Shown piece after piece: positions 9,301 to 20,953 of a stretch of DNA of 64,000 bases (within the stretch, counting starts at the first letter, position 1; each line of letters begins with the position of its first letter). The stretch comes from Pycnococcus provasolii. Its lineage: Eukaryota > Chlorophyta > Pseudoscourfieldiophyceae > Pseudoscourfieldiales. The notes beneath the pieces are model-generated. The model saw only the letters and a list, made by a program, of their open reading frames with translations. It was not told the origin of the DNA and searched no databases. Location of the stretch: assembly GCA_049487715.1 (NCBI GenBank), contig CP150547.1:248001-312000 (forward strand), in the 5' to 3' direction. The position numbers and the translations under genes were made by a program.

Positions 9301-12300
9301 CCACTTTTTCGATGCGAGCATGGCACAGCGCCGAGCCGCCGCCGGCGGTGGGGCATATGCGGAAGGACTGCACCTTGACGTCAAATTTGAGATCATATTG
9401 CACACAGGACGGGTGGCTTACAAGACAGCACACGGGGAGCCGCCTCTCAAGCTCTTACCGCCTTTCCGCACGACAAGCGAGGAGAGCACATACGTGTCCC
9501 TCTGCGACGTCGTGGAAGGTCGTCATTACGTCGGCTTGATTGGAATGGGCGAGTGCGCGGACTACGAATTGTACGTCCACACATTGCCTCATCGTGACGA
9601 GTGCAAGGAGCCTGAACACGAATTGTCCGCGAACGTTGGTGGGCATGGAATTGTGACGCTGGAACCCGATCACTTCACATATTCAAGCTGCACACCGCGT
9701 GAGACAAAGGTGCGCATTATGGAGCGGGAAAACGTGTTGTTTTTCCCCCTCCTTCTTCCAAAAACCTTTTGACTGACTAAAATTTCTCCCCTTCCAAAAA
9801 AAAACCAAAATTTCCAGGACTTTGTGCTGTACGTCTCGGAGGCACAAAGTAAAACCAATCTCGTAATTGACGTAACCAGCCTCGAAGAGGAGTTGCGCCT
9901 CGATGCGCTGAGCGTCTCGCTGTACGAATATGAGATTCCGGTGAACCGCGAAACGGAATTTCGGCGCACCACGGCACCGGAAGGCATTTGGACAATCTCT
10001 CGTTCTTACCACGACATGCATGCGGGAGCTTACTATCTGTCCGTGGAGTGCGGCGACGTGGCCACAAGCTTTCGCATACTCCCTCTCCTGATTCGAGCAC
10101 AGCTGGTTCCGGGGGGTGCTTACGTCCACGGCGAGATCTGTCCAGGTGATTGGGTGTACCACGTCGTGGATGTGAGCGATTATGTCCCTGGTGGCAAGCT
10201 CCATAAGGATGTATATCACGCCAGCCTCGCATTCGACGTGGAGTTGCACAGTGGCGACTTCTACTATATGCTACGGCCATCCACGCCGCCGATTCGCCTG
10301 GTGCCTCCGTACCGCTTCGCCAAGCTCAACGCAACCGAGGGTCAACACACCTTTCGCGCTTGCCAGCTCGACGTCGAGCACTTTTACAACGAAAAGTATT
10401 ATCTTGCGCTTCGTGGCGGTGAGCACTGCGCCGACTATGCTGTTTGGGCGTCGATTGACGACGGAATGGGGAAACGTAGAGCTGTTAAGGATGCGGGACT
10501 AGCGCCGTGCACGGAGCAGTTTACGCACGGTGAGAAAACGATGCAGAAGCAAACGGTGACCAAACTAGTGGAGGGTCACTTCGCCTACGACAGTTGCGAG
10601 CCATTTGGTCTGAAATTGTACTCGTTGTACATTCCCAAGGGAGCTAAGGATAATTACGTCTTTGACGTCGAGGACACCACAGAAGGTACTGATCGACCGG
10701 GAGGTTTGTTCGTCATGCTGGCGAGGCAGGTGAAAGATGGCGAGGAGGAAATTGAGGATGAAGAGGTGGAAGGGTTTCCCGTCAAAGAGGCGATTGCGAA
10801 GCAGGTGAGCAGGATCCTCGAAGAGGTGACATTTGGCATCAATGGCGTATACCGTGCATCCCTAGACGCGATCAAGGTGGAAACAGACACGACGTACATG
10901 GTGGCTGTTAAGTGCAATGATGACCCGATTCGTTTCCGTGTTTCGGCGAGTCGAACTAAGGTGGGATTGCGGCTGCCTGATCAAGTCCCTGGGCAGGTTT
11001 CCGCCGAGCAGTGGAGCATACACAGCGTCACCATGAGGGCGCCGAGCGAATACGACGGATACAGCAGCGCTGCGCCGAACCTAAGGCTTGCAATAACGGT
11101 TCACGTTCTTTCAGGCGCTATTGCGGTCGCGATGCTGCGTGAGGGTGCGCCCCCCGGTCTTACGACGATGCGTACGAATCATTACCACCAAGGCGTGGAA
11201 GAGCTCTCGAGTTTTACCATGTACGTGTGTGACCCGAAGCCCGGCGTCGAGTACTTCGTTGGGTTCTACGGAGGCGAGCTTCCCGCCGACTATGAAATCT
11301 TGACCGACACGGAGTTCTCTGCACAGCAGTGCACGTTACCCGAAGATGATCATGGCTACGTCTGGCGGTACTTTAAAGATCCTCCCATATCTTCATTTGG
11401 TGATTTCGGTTATGGTTTGATGGGCATGTTTGGTTTCTTCCTTTTCTGGTATTGCTTGACATCAGCATTCTACTCCTTTATGAAAATGAAGGAGGCGAAA
11501 AGTAAAAGGAAGAGAGAAGCGGCAGGGAACGAAAGGAAGCATGTTGAAGTCACAGATCATTCAGTGACGGGTACTCATGCTTCTCATGTGACATTGAAAT
11601 TGGATTCGAATAAAGATTCGATTGCGCATGCTGGACGAACACTCAGTCAAATAGATGAGTCGGAAATTCTCCAGGACGGATTCGATGATGATGAGAGCAC
11701 ACAAGTGATCAACGAGCTCGACCGGCGCTATGGCAGAGGAAAGGGGAAACATCTATTCAACTACGCGAAAAAGATGGGAATTCGAAGAAATCGCGCATGC
11801 CAAGAGCTTCACGAGCGCACTTCTCGCAAGAGGGCTTACAAGGGACTTGTGCTCTATCTGTTCGTCACTATAGTCTTTCTGACGATCGTTCAGCTGCAGC
11901 GAAGCATTCCGAGGATGAATGAGCTCGAAACGGCAATGCAAGAGTATGTTGCCGGATCGGTAACTGCGGATGGCCTGGGGTTCGAAGACTTGCAGTCGTT
12001 CGACGATGTCTTCCTATGGCTTGAGGGTGGATTTATCGAGTCGTTCTTTCCTGCTGAGCGATGGTACAATGGCGAGAGACTTCCCGAAGGCGAGCGCGGG
12101 TTCCTTCGAATGTACAACAAGAAGCTCAGTGGCTTTATGCTGAAGCAAAAACGCGTCAGGGTGAACACCGGCGATTGCGAAGGTTCAGATCGCTTCAGCA
12201 AGTTCTATCCGATATGCTACCCCGATAGTAGGGACGTGGGAACGGCGTCTTCGACACCATTTGGTCCAAGTCACGATCCCACAAAGTACGTATACGAGAA

Positions 12301-14158
12301 ATTTGCCACGGGTGGTGGGTATGCCGTGGCCTTTCCTCTCGACCGCAAGCAAACTCTCGCGACGCTGGATGAGCTGCGAAGGGATCTATTCTTGGACAAG
12401 CAAACGCGCCGCCTTGAACTTGATGTTGCGGTGTACAATGCAGCATACCGCCTGTTCAGCACCATGTCGATTCAGATAAGAATGCGAGCTTCGGGTAAGC
12501 TGTCCAAAAAAATTAAATTCTTCACCTTCCCGATCGAGCTATACGTCACTCCAGTTGATTTATTCCGTTTTGTGCTGGAGTGTCTTTTCTTTACTTTTAT
12601 TATTTTTTCCCTTGCATGTGAGGTTTTCGAGCTCGTGGCAGTGATATGGGAGAATGGTAATTTTACGGTAGAGACTAACCTCTACGCATACTTCGGGTCT
12701 TTCGAGAATTACATCGATTTGGCACGGCTGCTGATGTGGTTGATCTCTCTGATGTGGTACATTCGAATCCTCACAAATCCGGCATCGGAGGACCTGAAGC
12801 TACCACTGCCCGAAGGTCAGATCAAGCCAGGACTTCAGGAAGTTGCTGTACTCTGGCGCGTGTACGCGCAGCTCAATGCCGTCTCGGTGCTCATCTGCTT
12901 GTGCACTGTGTTCCGATTCCTTAATTTGAGTCCGCAGTATGGCACGCTCGTGCGCACCATCACAAGAGCATCGCCAAGTCTTTTGAAGTTCCTGTTGATG
13001 TTCGTTCTCATTTTTGCCTTCTTCGCGGTTATGGGTCAGCTGATGTTTGGGACTGCTTTGCAAGAATGGTCAAACATTTGGAGTGGAACTCAGGTGCTAT
13101 TCCAGATGATGACTGGCGAGTACGGCTATGAACCGCTGCTCGTCGCTGATCCGTACATGGCTCCAGTCTTCTACTACTCTTACCTCATCCTCGTTTTCTT
13201 TCTTCTTCTTAATATTCTGCTCGCCATCCTGATGGACACCTACGCCATTATTACTGAGGAACTGCGATTGTCGGAGGAAAAAGAGAGGAGACGCCATTAT
13301 CACAGCGTTGTAGTCGAAATCTACTACGAGTTTGCCGGCATGATCACATGGGTTTTTGCAAAGATCGCTAATGTCATAACGTTTGCATCAATTGGACAGC
13401 AGTGGATTGCCCAACGTCTCACGGTTGCAGCATACCTGACATCCGAGCGCGGACTGGTCATGGTTATGGAGGAAGGAAACGAACAGATGATCAGACGCTC
13501 GATCAAACTTAAGTTGGAGGATCTTGACGCCGATCTCGAAGCGGTGCGCGATGAAGATGGCCTTGAGGATCTTCTGACATATGAGCTGCTCGTTCGTTAC
13601 TATAGCGAGATGAGCAGTATCCTATTGTTGCTAAGCGTTGGAGATCCCATTTCTCAGATCAAAGGGGAGTGTGCCTCTATGCTTGATGCAGACGATACGG
13701 AGGTGCACTTGTCCACCCAGCAATCAAAGGAAAGAGAGATGACGATTAGTGAAGACAATGTGATGCAGGTGATTGCAGGAAAAGCGAACGAACTGAAGCG
13801 AAAGGCGACTACTAGTAGACCTAGATACTACCTGAATAAACTGTCGTCAATGAAGGATCGTGGATTTGGTCATCCGTTAATGGATTCTACGAGGAGAAAA
13901 ACTATTGACATTGTCGTTGAGTCATTGCTTAATGCAGCGTCCAAAAAGACAGAACAGACATCTGTGAAACATTACGCAAATCGCTGGAAATCAGGAGCCC
14001 ACATAGAGGCCCACACCAAACAAAGTCAAAGTTTGAACGGCTTTCAATTCCCGAATGGGAATGGCCACGCCGTGAGTTATCATCGCGATCCGTCCGGCAA
14101 CACGCGGCCATCGACGCCTGATGAGGATGGAATGTCTCATCGCATATACAAAGTATAG
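6335..14158 (+). CDS. Giant polycystin-type (TRPP/PKD) cation channel with six extracellular paired beta-sandwich repeats; two exons
   Basis: Join 6335-9709 and 9818-14158, about 2571 residues. The start was chosen because it gives a signal peptide (MPLGGGGG, then a hydrophobic core MCMYVLLLLLAPLNHLG); the frame is open upstream. Residues 52-1632 hold six repeats of 250-290 residues. Each has an [HN]HF-x-Y-SC-x-P entry, a [DE]xPxxRxTE block, YYxSVRCGD, a GxVCPG block and PP[IL][KR]LxPP[YF]. These resemble PPC-like beta-sandwiches in pairs. A first membrane segment (about 1659) is followed by a cytosolic stretch. Then comes a PKD-channel domain: S1 at about 1798, the large S1-S2 extracellular (TOP) loop, S2-S6, and a pore-region motif MMTGEYGYEPL. 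S6 ends near 2269 and a cytosolic tail follows. PKD channels are Ca-permeable cation channels, often ciliary or mechanosensory; that role here is inferred. Confidence 0.88.
9710..9817 (+). other. Spliceosomal intron in the polycystin gene (108 nt, phase 0)
   Basis: It opens with GTGCGC directly after GAGACAAAG and closes with TTTCCAG. It contains GACTGACTAAAAT, a plausible branch point, about 40 nt before the acceptor. Retention gives an in-frame TGA at 9770-9772. Removal restores repeat 5 (CTPRETK joined to DFVLYVSEAQ), matching the CSPGQYKDFMLTV and CEPHEFVDFILPA junctions of repeats 3 and 4. The repeat alignment is strong evidence for this exact splice. Confidence 0.9.
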
Positions 14159-14428
14159 TTCTTTTGGAGTTACTTTTTACGACAATATTTTAACTAGAAA
14201 ATACAAGTCTATAGAAACCCTTTTGCCGCCACGCCCGCCGAAACGCATGCGTCTGTGGCGACTCGTGTGCGACGCGTGTCAACAACCTCTAGTGCCATGT
14301 ACAAACGCACTATGCCTCACACCATTGAATGGGCTGAGTAGTGAATGGGAATGGTGTGAATGGACGACCGTTGGACGAAATAAAGGACATTCCATTTCTG
14401 AATGAGCAGTCTTTGTTCTAATTAAACT

Positions 14429-15679
14429 TTACAAAATTAACCCTTCTTGCGCACGATCGTACGTCCGATTTTCTATACACGTACAAACCCACAGCAGATT
14501 GCGCAGTTCCTGCTCCTTCAACTTCAAGTAGGCATAGAAAACGGCAAAGTGGAACTGCTGCTCAAAGGCGAGCGTACATCTTCTCCCCTCTTCTGCATTG
14601 AAAGACCTCTCAATGGCATGCGCCTGCCTCGCCGACTCGTGAGCGGCAACGTTCGCTCCACCACAGCCTCGGCGATCCTCGCTGCTTCCCCAGCCGCCTG
14701 TCGTTGCGCTCGCGAGCATGGAAATGTACTGTGGCGCTGTGGATTCGACAGCCGATCGCACGGCGTCCATATCCATGCAAGCTGCGAGCTTCGCGACACC
14801 CTGCGGGTACAACGCCCCGAAGCCTGAGACGTAAAGAGAGGCGCGATCATCTCGGCTAACTTCTGCCATTCCAAGTGCGTTCATGGTGATCGCGATGGAA
14901 CGGCGGTCAGCCTCAAAGCTTAGCAACGCCTGCATCACCTCCGACGTGGCTCCTCCCAGCTTCGTCACACAGAAGTTATGAAAGGACTCGAGGTACGCCT
15001 TGTAGAGAGAGTTGCGCAGCAGCTCCAGATTTGCCTCATCGAAGTCCTCAGCAGAAGCGATCGTCTCGCGGAAGTATGGCGCAAGCGGGGTGTCTACGAG
15101 TACCGTGCGATAGAGGTCGGAAGCATTCGACGCGACGACCAAGCTCGTCATACCCTCGAAAAGTCCGAGAGGGTGGCACTTCGCCATCACAGCTTGCGTT
15201 GAATGTGACGTCGACGACAACGTTGCCGATGCCATCCGCGACCCGCCCAAACCCCCGTGTCGACTTTGCTGAATGTGGCTGGAAGCGATTAGAATGACGT
15301 TGTCAATCATGTACCCGTGCGTGCAGTAGTCGAGAAACGTGGCGAGCGTGCCCTCAGCGTTCACGGACATGTCGGACCACTCGTCGACGAGGCTCTGCGT
15401 GCACAGCTCAACAAGTCTCGATGCTCTTAGCGGACTTGGCTCGGCGCTCAGATACCGCGCGTAGTCGCCACGCGCTCCACCCGACTGCGCCGCCGACGAC
15501 GACGCGCCTTGTCCTCCTCCCCCCCCAGAAGCTGATGACGCGAGCTGCATCTTGACATCTTCCACGGATCGACACTCGCATAGGGATGCGTAGTCACGCG
15601 CCGTCAGCAGTGCGCCCCAATGGCCTCTCACACGAGCATCCACGTACCCGAAACTTGCGTTGTAGTTCATCGACGACAC
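14429..15679 (-). CDS. VMA6: V-type proton ATPase subunit d (V0)
   Basis: The N-terminus (MNYNASFGYVDARVRG) and the segment YMIDNVILI are typical of V0 subunit d. So are the block HPLGLFEGM, the stretch FEADRRSIAITMNALG and the C-terminal LKEQELRNLLWVCTCI. This subunit caps the membrane ring and couples it to the central stalk of the proton pump on vacuolar, Golgi and endosomal membranes. Length is 416 residues against about 350 in animals and plants. The excess lies in two low-complexity insertions, a Gly/Ser/Ala stretch near residues 48-70 and a Gly-rich patch near 325-345. The gene converges on the polycystin gene with 270 bp between stops. A CCCTAAAAACCCTAA element lies about 110 bp upstream of its start. 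Confidence 0.95.
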   Translation of the reverse strand: MSSMNYNASFGYVDARVRGHWGALLTARDYASLCECRSVEDVKMQLASSASGGGGGQGASSSAAQSGGARGDYARYLSAEPSPLRASRLVELCTQSLVDEWSDMSVNAEGTLATFLDYCTHGYMIDNVILIASSHIQQSRHGGLGGSRMASATLSSTSHSTQAVMAKCHPLGLFEGMTSLVVASNASDLYRTVLVDTPLAPYFRETIASAEDFDEANLELLRNSLYKAYLESFHNFCVTKLGGATSEVMQALLSFEADRRSIAITMNALGMAEVSRDDRASLYVSGFGALYPQGVAKLAACMDMDAVRSAVESTAPQYISMLASATTGGWGSSEDRRGCGGANVAAHESARQAHAIERSFNAEEGRRCTLAFEQQFHFAVFYAYLKLKEQELRNLLWVCTCIENRTYDRAQEGLIL

Positions 15680-16060
15680 ACTTACTTAGCTCCTTATGGG
15701 GAATCCGAAATGAAATGAATTGAAATGATTTGAGAGGGAGGGGAAAACGGCAAAACCAGCACAATGCAAATAGGAAATGGGGAACCACCACCCTAAAAAC
15801 CCTAATCAGAAATACGACCTGGGGATACGGCGTGGAACCTTTCATTTTGTCCGTGTGATTTTGTTCAGACGCTGACCCGACCCAAACCGACCGTGCGTCT
15901 CGAGAAGCTACATGGCACCTTCACGTTTCTTTTAGTATGTACATTATGTATACTTTTATTTACAGGTACTGTACACTTATTTCACTTTATATATATATAT
16001 ATATAGTTCTTCTCGCACGCCTAAACAAGCAGCCTTGGCAAGCTCGAGCCAGGCTCCCCT
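15680..16060. other. Intergenic region upstream of V-ATPase d, downstream of kelch-RING
   Basis: Contains a CCCTAA-type element at 15790-15806, a TA microsatellite at 15988-16005 and the sequence GGTACTGTACAC at 15965-15976. No coding potential is seen. Confidence 0.5.
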
Positions 16061-19000
16061 TCACACGAAGAAGTGCTGGACTTGACTTGGACTCGCGCGG
16101 TCGCCAGAGACACCCACTTGGGAAGGACCGCGCAGCGGTGCAGAAGATGAAGCTCTGCTTTCAGAAGAATCGCCGTCGGGCTCCCTCGCCCCCGACGCAC
16201 GAGATTCATCCGCCGCTCGCCGGGTGCTCACCTCCGCGTCGTCGTCCGTTGTACTAGTTGTGCTGTTGGGCAACGTCGCCTCCGTCACGGAGGGGTTGAG
16301 CTGTGCAACAGACCGTGTCTCGGGAACCACCACCATCGTCGCATCCTCAAAGGGAAAAGTCTGTGCATCAGCCAAACCCGCGCGGCAGATCGGACAAGCA
16401 AGATCGCGATCGAGCCACGTGTCTATGCAAGCCTCGTGGTACTTGTGCATGCATGGCAGCACCTTCATCGAGTCGCCAGTTTCGTACTCCTCAAGACAGA
16501 TGGAACACATGTTCACCTCGTCGGTCGATTCCATGCTATACTTGTAGCGAGGCAAGGATCGGATCATCCGGCGGATACGTGGGTCATGGAGTTGTTGGCT
16601 CCTACTGTGCCTCGTCAAATTTATCGCAGCCACTCCAACTTGCTGCCCCGGAGGAGGTCGGTCAGCGGCCGAGTCTCTGCGCCCGAAGCGCTGCTCGGCA
16701 TCTTGATCACCGCGTATTAACCACGTGCGGCGCATCACACGGTGCGCAAAGAGCACCACGGCAACCGATATGACAGAGCTTGCCATCATAGCCAGGAAGA
16801 AAACGTAGCTCAGCACGGAGACAGATTCTGTGTCAGTTGACCACGTTAAGGTAAACCCCTCGCCAATGTGTGCCTCAAATTGACCGGTGCTGTTCGCTTG
16901 CATGAATGCGCTTGCGGCTGGCTGGATTGTGAGGTCATCTCTGAACGTGACGCGCACAGCGCTCGCGGAGAAAGACAGTCTGTCCACGTCGCTGGAAGGG
17001 CCGATCAGCGCGGTCACCCTCTTCCAATCATTCGATCTGCCCGTGATCTCGCGCTCGACTAGAATCTCGTCATTTGGCGCATTGCCCGAGCGCCGAATCT
17101 TTAGAACAATCGAATACTGCACATTGGCATACGGAATGATGATGATTTGACACGAGTCCCCCACGGCATACATCTGCTTGCCGATGAGCGGTGAAACCTT
17201 GAATTCGCCGTTCCGCCAGCTCCCCTCGCGCCCGTACAGCAATGTTGATCCTTTGCACAACACGTTCCTCTCCAGTTGCACAACCGACAGGTCAAGCTCG
17301 CGAGACCTTTTTGTGGTGAAGGGCACGTCCGATAGCGGCGTTTGAAAACTGTTGAGCCGCATTGGCTTGCGCAAGCTCGTGTAAGATCCTTTGCCCACTT
17401 CATCGTTGTACAGCACTGTTCCAAAGCGCACTTCTAACACGTGGCTCGTCGACGCAAAGGCCTCAAAGTTGAATATGCCCCGAAAGTCCGTCTCAGACGT
17501 GTCAAGCGTTTGCCGTTTGCCAGTCGACACAGAAACAGCATCCAGCGCGGCACCGATACCATAAGCTACCATCAAATGGCAAGAGCTACCAGGCCCGTCG
17601 TCGCCCTCGCAGCAAGGTCGTGCCGCAACAATTGCCTCCGCGGCGTCGGCTTCATCCGACCATCGAGTGGCGTCCGCTAGAGACCCACTCCATGGCTGGC
17701 TTGTTCGCTTGTCCTCAAATCCGTGCGCACTGCATGCGTACGTTGCCCGAAACTGCATCGTTGAGACGCGAAGATCTAAATTTTGGTAGGGAATGCTAAA
17801 TGAAAGTCGCGTCGTATTGAGGACGATTTGTGGCATCTCTTTGAGCGACACTTTAAGAACAGCCTCCGTGCCACACTTTTGCATTAAACCATCACCGCCG
17901 TTGTTGAAGTCGAACGTCAGAGTGCTCTTCATGATATCCAGGCGTTCATCCTTCGACTGCCCAGGAAGTAATGTTCCAGGATAGGTCCATTCCAAGGAGG
18001 AAGTATCTGAGACGGCGACATCCGCGTGGAATTTTGGACGATTTTTTCGAGGATCGTTGGGCAATTGGGGGGTTGATGTCATCACAACAACATCGTCTGA
18101 ATCACTGCATCCATTGAGCGTGATGAGCAACTTGTTCCAAGTGGTCCACGGATTCGCATAGGTGCCACCCCATTGCCGATCTGTCTGGGAGGATAGACTA
18201 ATGCTGACAACAACCCGATGGTTTTGTGGCGCCGCCGTCACCTCTGAAGGATCGCTTTCTGAAGGGATCCAAGATGGCACTTGAATCAGAATCTCTTGCT
18301 TAACCTTATCGACGCCGATGCCGTCGATCTGCGTCACACTGAGTGACTCCGAGCCGATGGGACCGATCTGAACCTCATATTTCTCGCCATGAGTCGTTGC
18401 AAACAATTGCATCTGCACCAATCCTTTTTCATCGGACTGGCCATCGAATGCCAAAGCGCCAGACGGGTAGTACACACGAACAAGCTTCTTAGCAAGTATA
18501 AAATTCGTGCGTTCTTCAGTAATTTGCATCTTTATAAATTGCAAGGAAGTTCTCTCCACAATGAATGACACCTTTTCCAGAACAAAGCTGTAATTAGTTT
18601 GCTGTAATTCCGGTGGTAAAAATCTCTGTTTTGTTTTTAACTTCACACCCCCTATATAGAAATTCACGAGTGCAGTGTCACCATTCCACTCTGTGTACTG
18701 CTGGAAGTCAACGACAAGGTTGTCTGGCTTGGTTGGATCACTGCCCACGAAGAAAGTTGAACTATTGTGCTCACGTAATGAAATTGCATTTGACCAGTCT
18801 GACAAGATAAATTCACTCGTGATCAATCCACTGGTAAAAGTGCTGACGTTTGGCAAGCTTGCGAGATGAACTGCATCCTCTATTAATTGGTGCGGAGACG
18901 TGAAGAAATTCACAAAATTTAGCACGATCTCGAAGCGGCGCATCGATAATTTGGTGCCACACGCAGGAATACTAATGTCGGGTGTATCCTCTCCCCTCGG

Positions 19001-20575
19001 AAGCTGTGGCAAGCTTTCTAGGACATCACACTTCATGGAAACCATATCTTCATCGCATATCTGCGAAACATTGATGAATTGAAACCTCAACGAAGTCGAA
19101 ATTGGGATATAGCTCGATTGAAGTGAACTCATCGCATTGACAGATTCGCTTGTGGTACCACCAACGGCGTATATTCCACCATCCTCAAGGGCGGTGAGGC
19201 TGTGATGCGCAAATGGATGCGATTCCGCGGCTGCGATTTTGGTCCATGTCAAAACAAAGCGAGGGGAGCGTTTGTTGTTCGCCTGCTCAGTATATCCGCA
19301 GCTCTGTGCAACTGCGACCCACAGATCGCCTGTGGGAACAAAATTGCGCTCAAAATTCCGCTCATCCACCTCAACTCGCTGCATGCCGCCATGGAGAAAA
19401 ATGCGAGACCCCGACGCGGCCATCGCGTGACCAGCTCGTGCCGAAGGTGTGGCGGAATTTAGATTTGCATAGCGACCTCGCTGCTCAGCCTGAATCCACG
19501 CTGCACGCCTCGCGACTTCCTTCGCACCATGCGCATCGCCGTTGGCGTGCGGCAGAAGCAGCACCCATGCATCGCTCAGCAACTTGCCTCCGGCGCCGCG
19601 ACCTCCAAAGCAGATGAGAGCGCCTTCGCCACTTTTCCCATCGATCGAAACGCATGCGTGACTCATGCGCGCCGCCGGGCCATGTGATAATATCTTCGCC
19701 CAATCATTGGTTTGAAGGTCGTACACGTACAACTCGTCGGATAAGTGAACAGTCTCGCCCTGCAAATCGAGCCGGTACACCGCGTTGCTGTTCTCACGCA
19801 GCAGCTTCACTCCACCGCCATCCGCTGGTCCTCTGCTGCAAGTTTCTTTGTTTGCAAGGTTGTCCATGCACGTGAATCCGCCGAAGAGCATTAGGTAGCC
19901 TTTCTCGCCGGGACCCATGGTGCCCACGGGCGAGGCGAGCCAGCCGCCCGCGGCGAAGGCGAGCATCGGCGCCGCATTTGAGCTGACCGCTTCGTAATTC
20001 CAGCCCGCTCTTGCGGTGAACTTCCACATGCGCTTATCGGCAAAGTGCGCCGTGCTGCTGTCTGTTTGCCTGATTCCTCCGTAGGCGAGAACGCCGTCGT
20101 CGGTGGTAGCGACGACCGCGCCTATTTTTCTCCCAACAGGATGGTTCCTCGTTCTATTTCCCCCCGAGGTGGCAGGCGACCATGCGCCGTTGTGTCTCAG
20201 CCACGGCGAGGTTGACATTTGGTGTGTACTTTGCCGTAGCGGGTCTATTGGGTCCGGCGCGATGACCAGTAGGCCGTCTTCCCCACTTTCGAACGGCACG
20301 CGCGCCGCCCTTGTGTATCCGATGTGGTTGCCGAACGTCGTTGCGTCTACCGTGTCTAGTACTTGCCACGCCGCCTTGATGAGTGGCTTTGACACCGTCG
20401 TCGTCGTCGTCGTCGTTGCAGACACTGTCACCGCATCTGCAGTCTTCTCGTTGAGCAAATTACCACCATCGCCGTCACCAGTTTGGTTGGTCACCACATT
20501 TGTTTGTTGCGCGTATGTCGTGGTAACCATTCCGAGCAACAGAGAGAGCACGACGAGCACGAGAGGAGCCAGCAT
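16061..20575 (-). CDS. Kelch-repeat single-pass membrane protein with C-terminal RING-H2 finger (putative E3 ligase)
   Basis: About 1504 residues from the start at 20575. That start was chosen because it gives a clean signal peptide (MLAPLVLVVLSLLLGMVTTTYAQ); the frame is open a further 97 residues. The N-terminal third carries kelch-type blades (ILAYGG-like, MLFGGF, ICFGGRG, FLHGGMQ, YAVGGTTS). A long beta-rich region with many N-x-S/T sites follows, then a membrane segment (SYVFFLAMMASSVISVAVVLFA, about residue 1235) before a basic stop-transfer. The cytosolic RING-H2 (about 1358-1400) has its eight ligands, in CSICLEEYETGD, CMHKYHEACIDTWL and CPICR. The lumenal-TM-RING layout resembles PA-TM-RING ligases, but with kelch blades as the lumenal part. 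It probably ubiquitinates membrane or vesicle cargo; substrates are unknown. Confidence 0.85.
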   Translation of the reverse strand: MLAPLVLVVLSLLLGMVTTTYAQQTNVVTNQTGDGDGGNLLNEKTADAVTVSATTTTTTTVSKPLIKAAWQVLDTVDATTFGNHIGYTRAARVPFESGEDGLLVIAPDPIDPLRQSTHQMSTSPWLRHNGAWSPATSGGNRTRNHPVGRKIGAVVATTDDGVLAYGGIRQTDSSTAHFADKRMWKFTARAGWNYEAVSSNAAPMLAFAAGGWLASPVGTMGPGEKGYLMLFGGFTCMDNLANKETCSRGPADGGGVKLLRENSNAVYRLDLQGETVHLSDELYVYDLQTNDWAKILSHGPAARMSHACVSIDGKSGEGALICFGGRGAGGKLLSDAWVLLLPHANGDAHGAKEVARRAAWIQAEQRGRYANLNSATPSARAGHAMAASGSRIFLHGGMQRVEVDERNFERNFVPTGDLWVAVAQSCGYTEQANNKRSPRFVLTWTKIAAAESHPFAHHSLTALEDGGIYAVGGTTSESVNAMSSLQSSYIPISTSLRFQFINVSQICDEDMVSMKCDVLESLPQLPRGEDTPDISIPACGTKLSMRRFEIVLNFVNFFTSPHQLIEDAVHLASLPNVSTFTSGLITSEFILSDWSNAISLREHNSSTFFVGSDPTKPDNLVVDFQQYTEWNGDTALVNFYIGGVKLKTKQRFLPPELQQTNYSFVLEKVSFIVERTSLQFIKMQITEERTNFILAKKLVRVYYPSGALAFDGQSDEKGLVQMQLFATTHGEKYEVQIGPIGSESLSVTQIDGIGVDKVKQEILIQVPSWIPSESDPSEVTAAPQNHRVVVSISLSSQTDRQWGGTYANPWTTWNKLLITLNGCSDSDDVVVMTSTPQLPNDPRKNRPKFHADVAVSDTSSLEWTYPGTLLPGQSKDERLDIMKSTLTFDFNNGGDGLMQKCGTEAVLKVSLKEMPQIVLNTTRLSFSIPYQNLDLRVSTMQFRATYACSAHGFEDKRTSQPWSGSLADATRWSDEADAAEAIVAARPCCEGDDGPGSSCHLMVAYGIGAALDAVSVSTGKRQTLDTSETDFRGIFNFEAFASTSHVLEVRFGTVLYNDEVGKGSYTSLRKPMRLNSFQTPLSDVPFTTKRSRELDLSVVQLERNVLCKGSTLLYGREGSWRNGEFKVSPLIGKQMYAVGDSCQIIIIPYANVQYSIVLKIRRSGNAPNDEILVEREITGRSNDWKRVTALIGPSSDVDRLSFSASAVRVTFRDDLTIQPAASAFMQANSTGQFEAHIGEGFTLTWSTDTESVSVLSYVFFLAMMASSVISVAVVLFAHRVMRRTWLIRGDQDAEQRFGRRDSAADRPPPGQQVGVAAINLTRHSRSQQLHDPRIRRMIRSLPRYKYSMESTDEVNMCSICLEEYETGDSMKVLPCMHKYHEACIDTWLDRDLACPICRAGLADAQTFPFEDATMVVVPETRSVAQLNPSVTEATLPNSTTSTTDDDAEVSTRRAADESRASGAREPDGDSSESRASSSAPLRGPSQVGVSGDRASPSQVQHFFV

Positions 20576-20953
20576 CCTACCTTTAAGGTTATCACCAGTC
20601 TTCTTTTTCAGCAGAGAGTTTATTTCATAGGTACGGCGACGGGAAAGGCGCGCCTGGAAGGACGCGGCCGCGGACACAAAAGCGGACGCGGCCGCGGCCG
20701 CTAACCCAAACCCAAACCACGCCGCCGCCCCATCAGGAGCCCAATTCTCACACGACGACGACGACGCCGACGCCGACGACGCCGACGACGTGTGCATACT
20801 ACTACAACCCCTGAAAGAAACACCCGCCCGGGCCGCCCGGGGGAATGATGGTATCCGCACAAACAACAGTTCCTAATCATGGCCATGGCCATGAAACGTC
20901 CGGACAATCAATCAAGGAAAACGCGAGATTCCAAAATGTCCGGGCAGAGCCTA

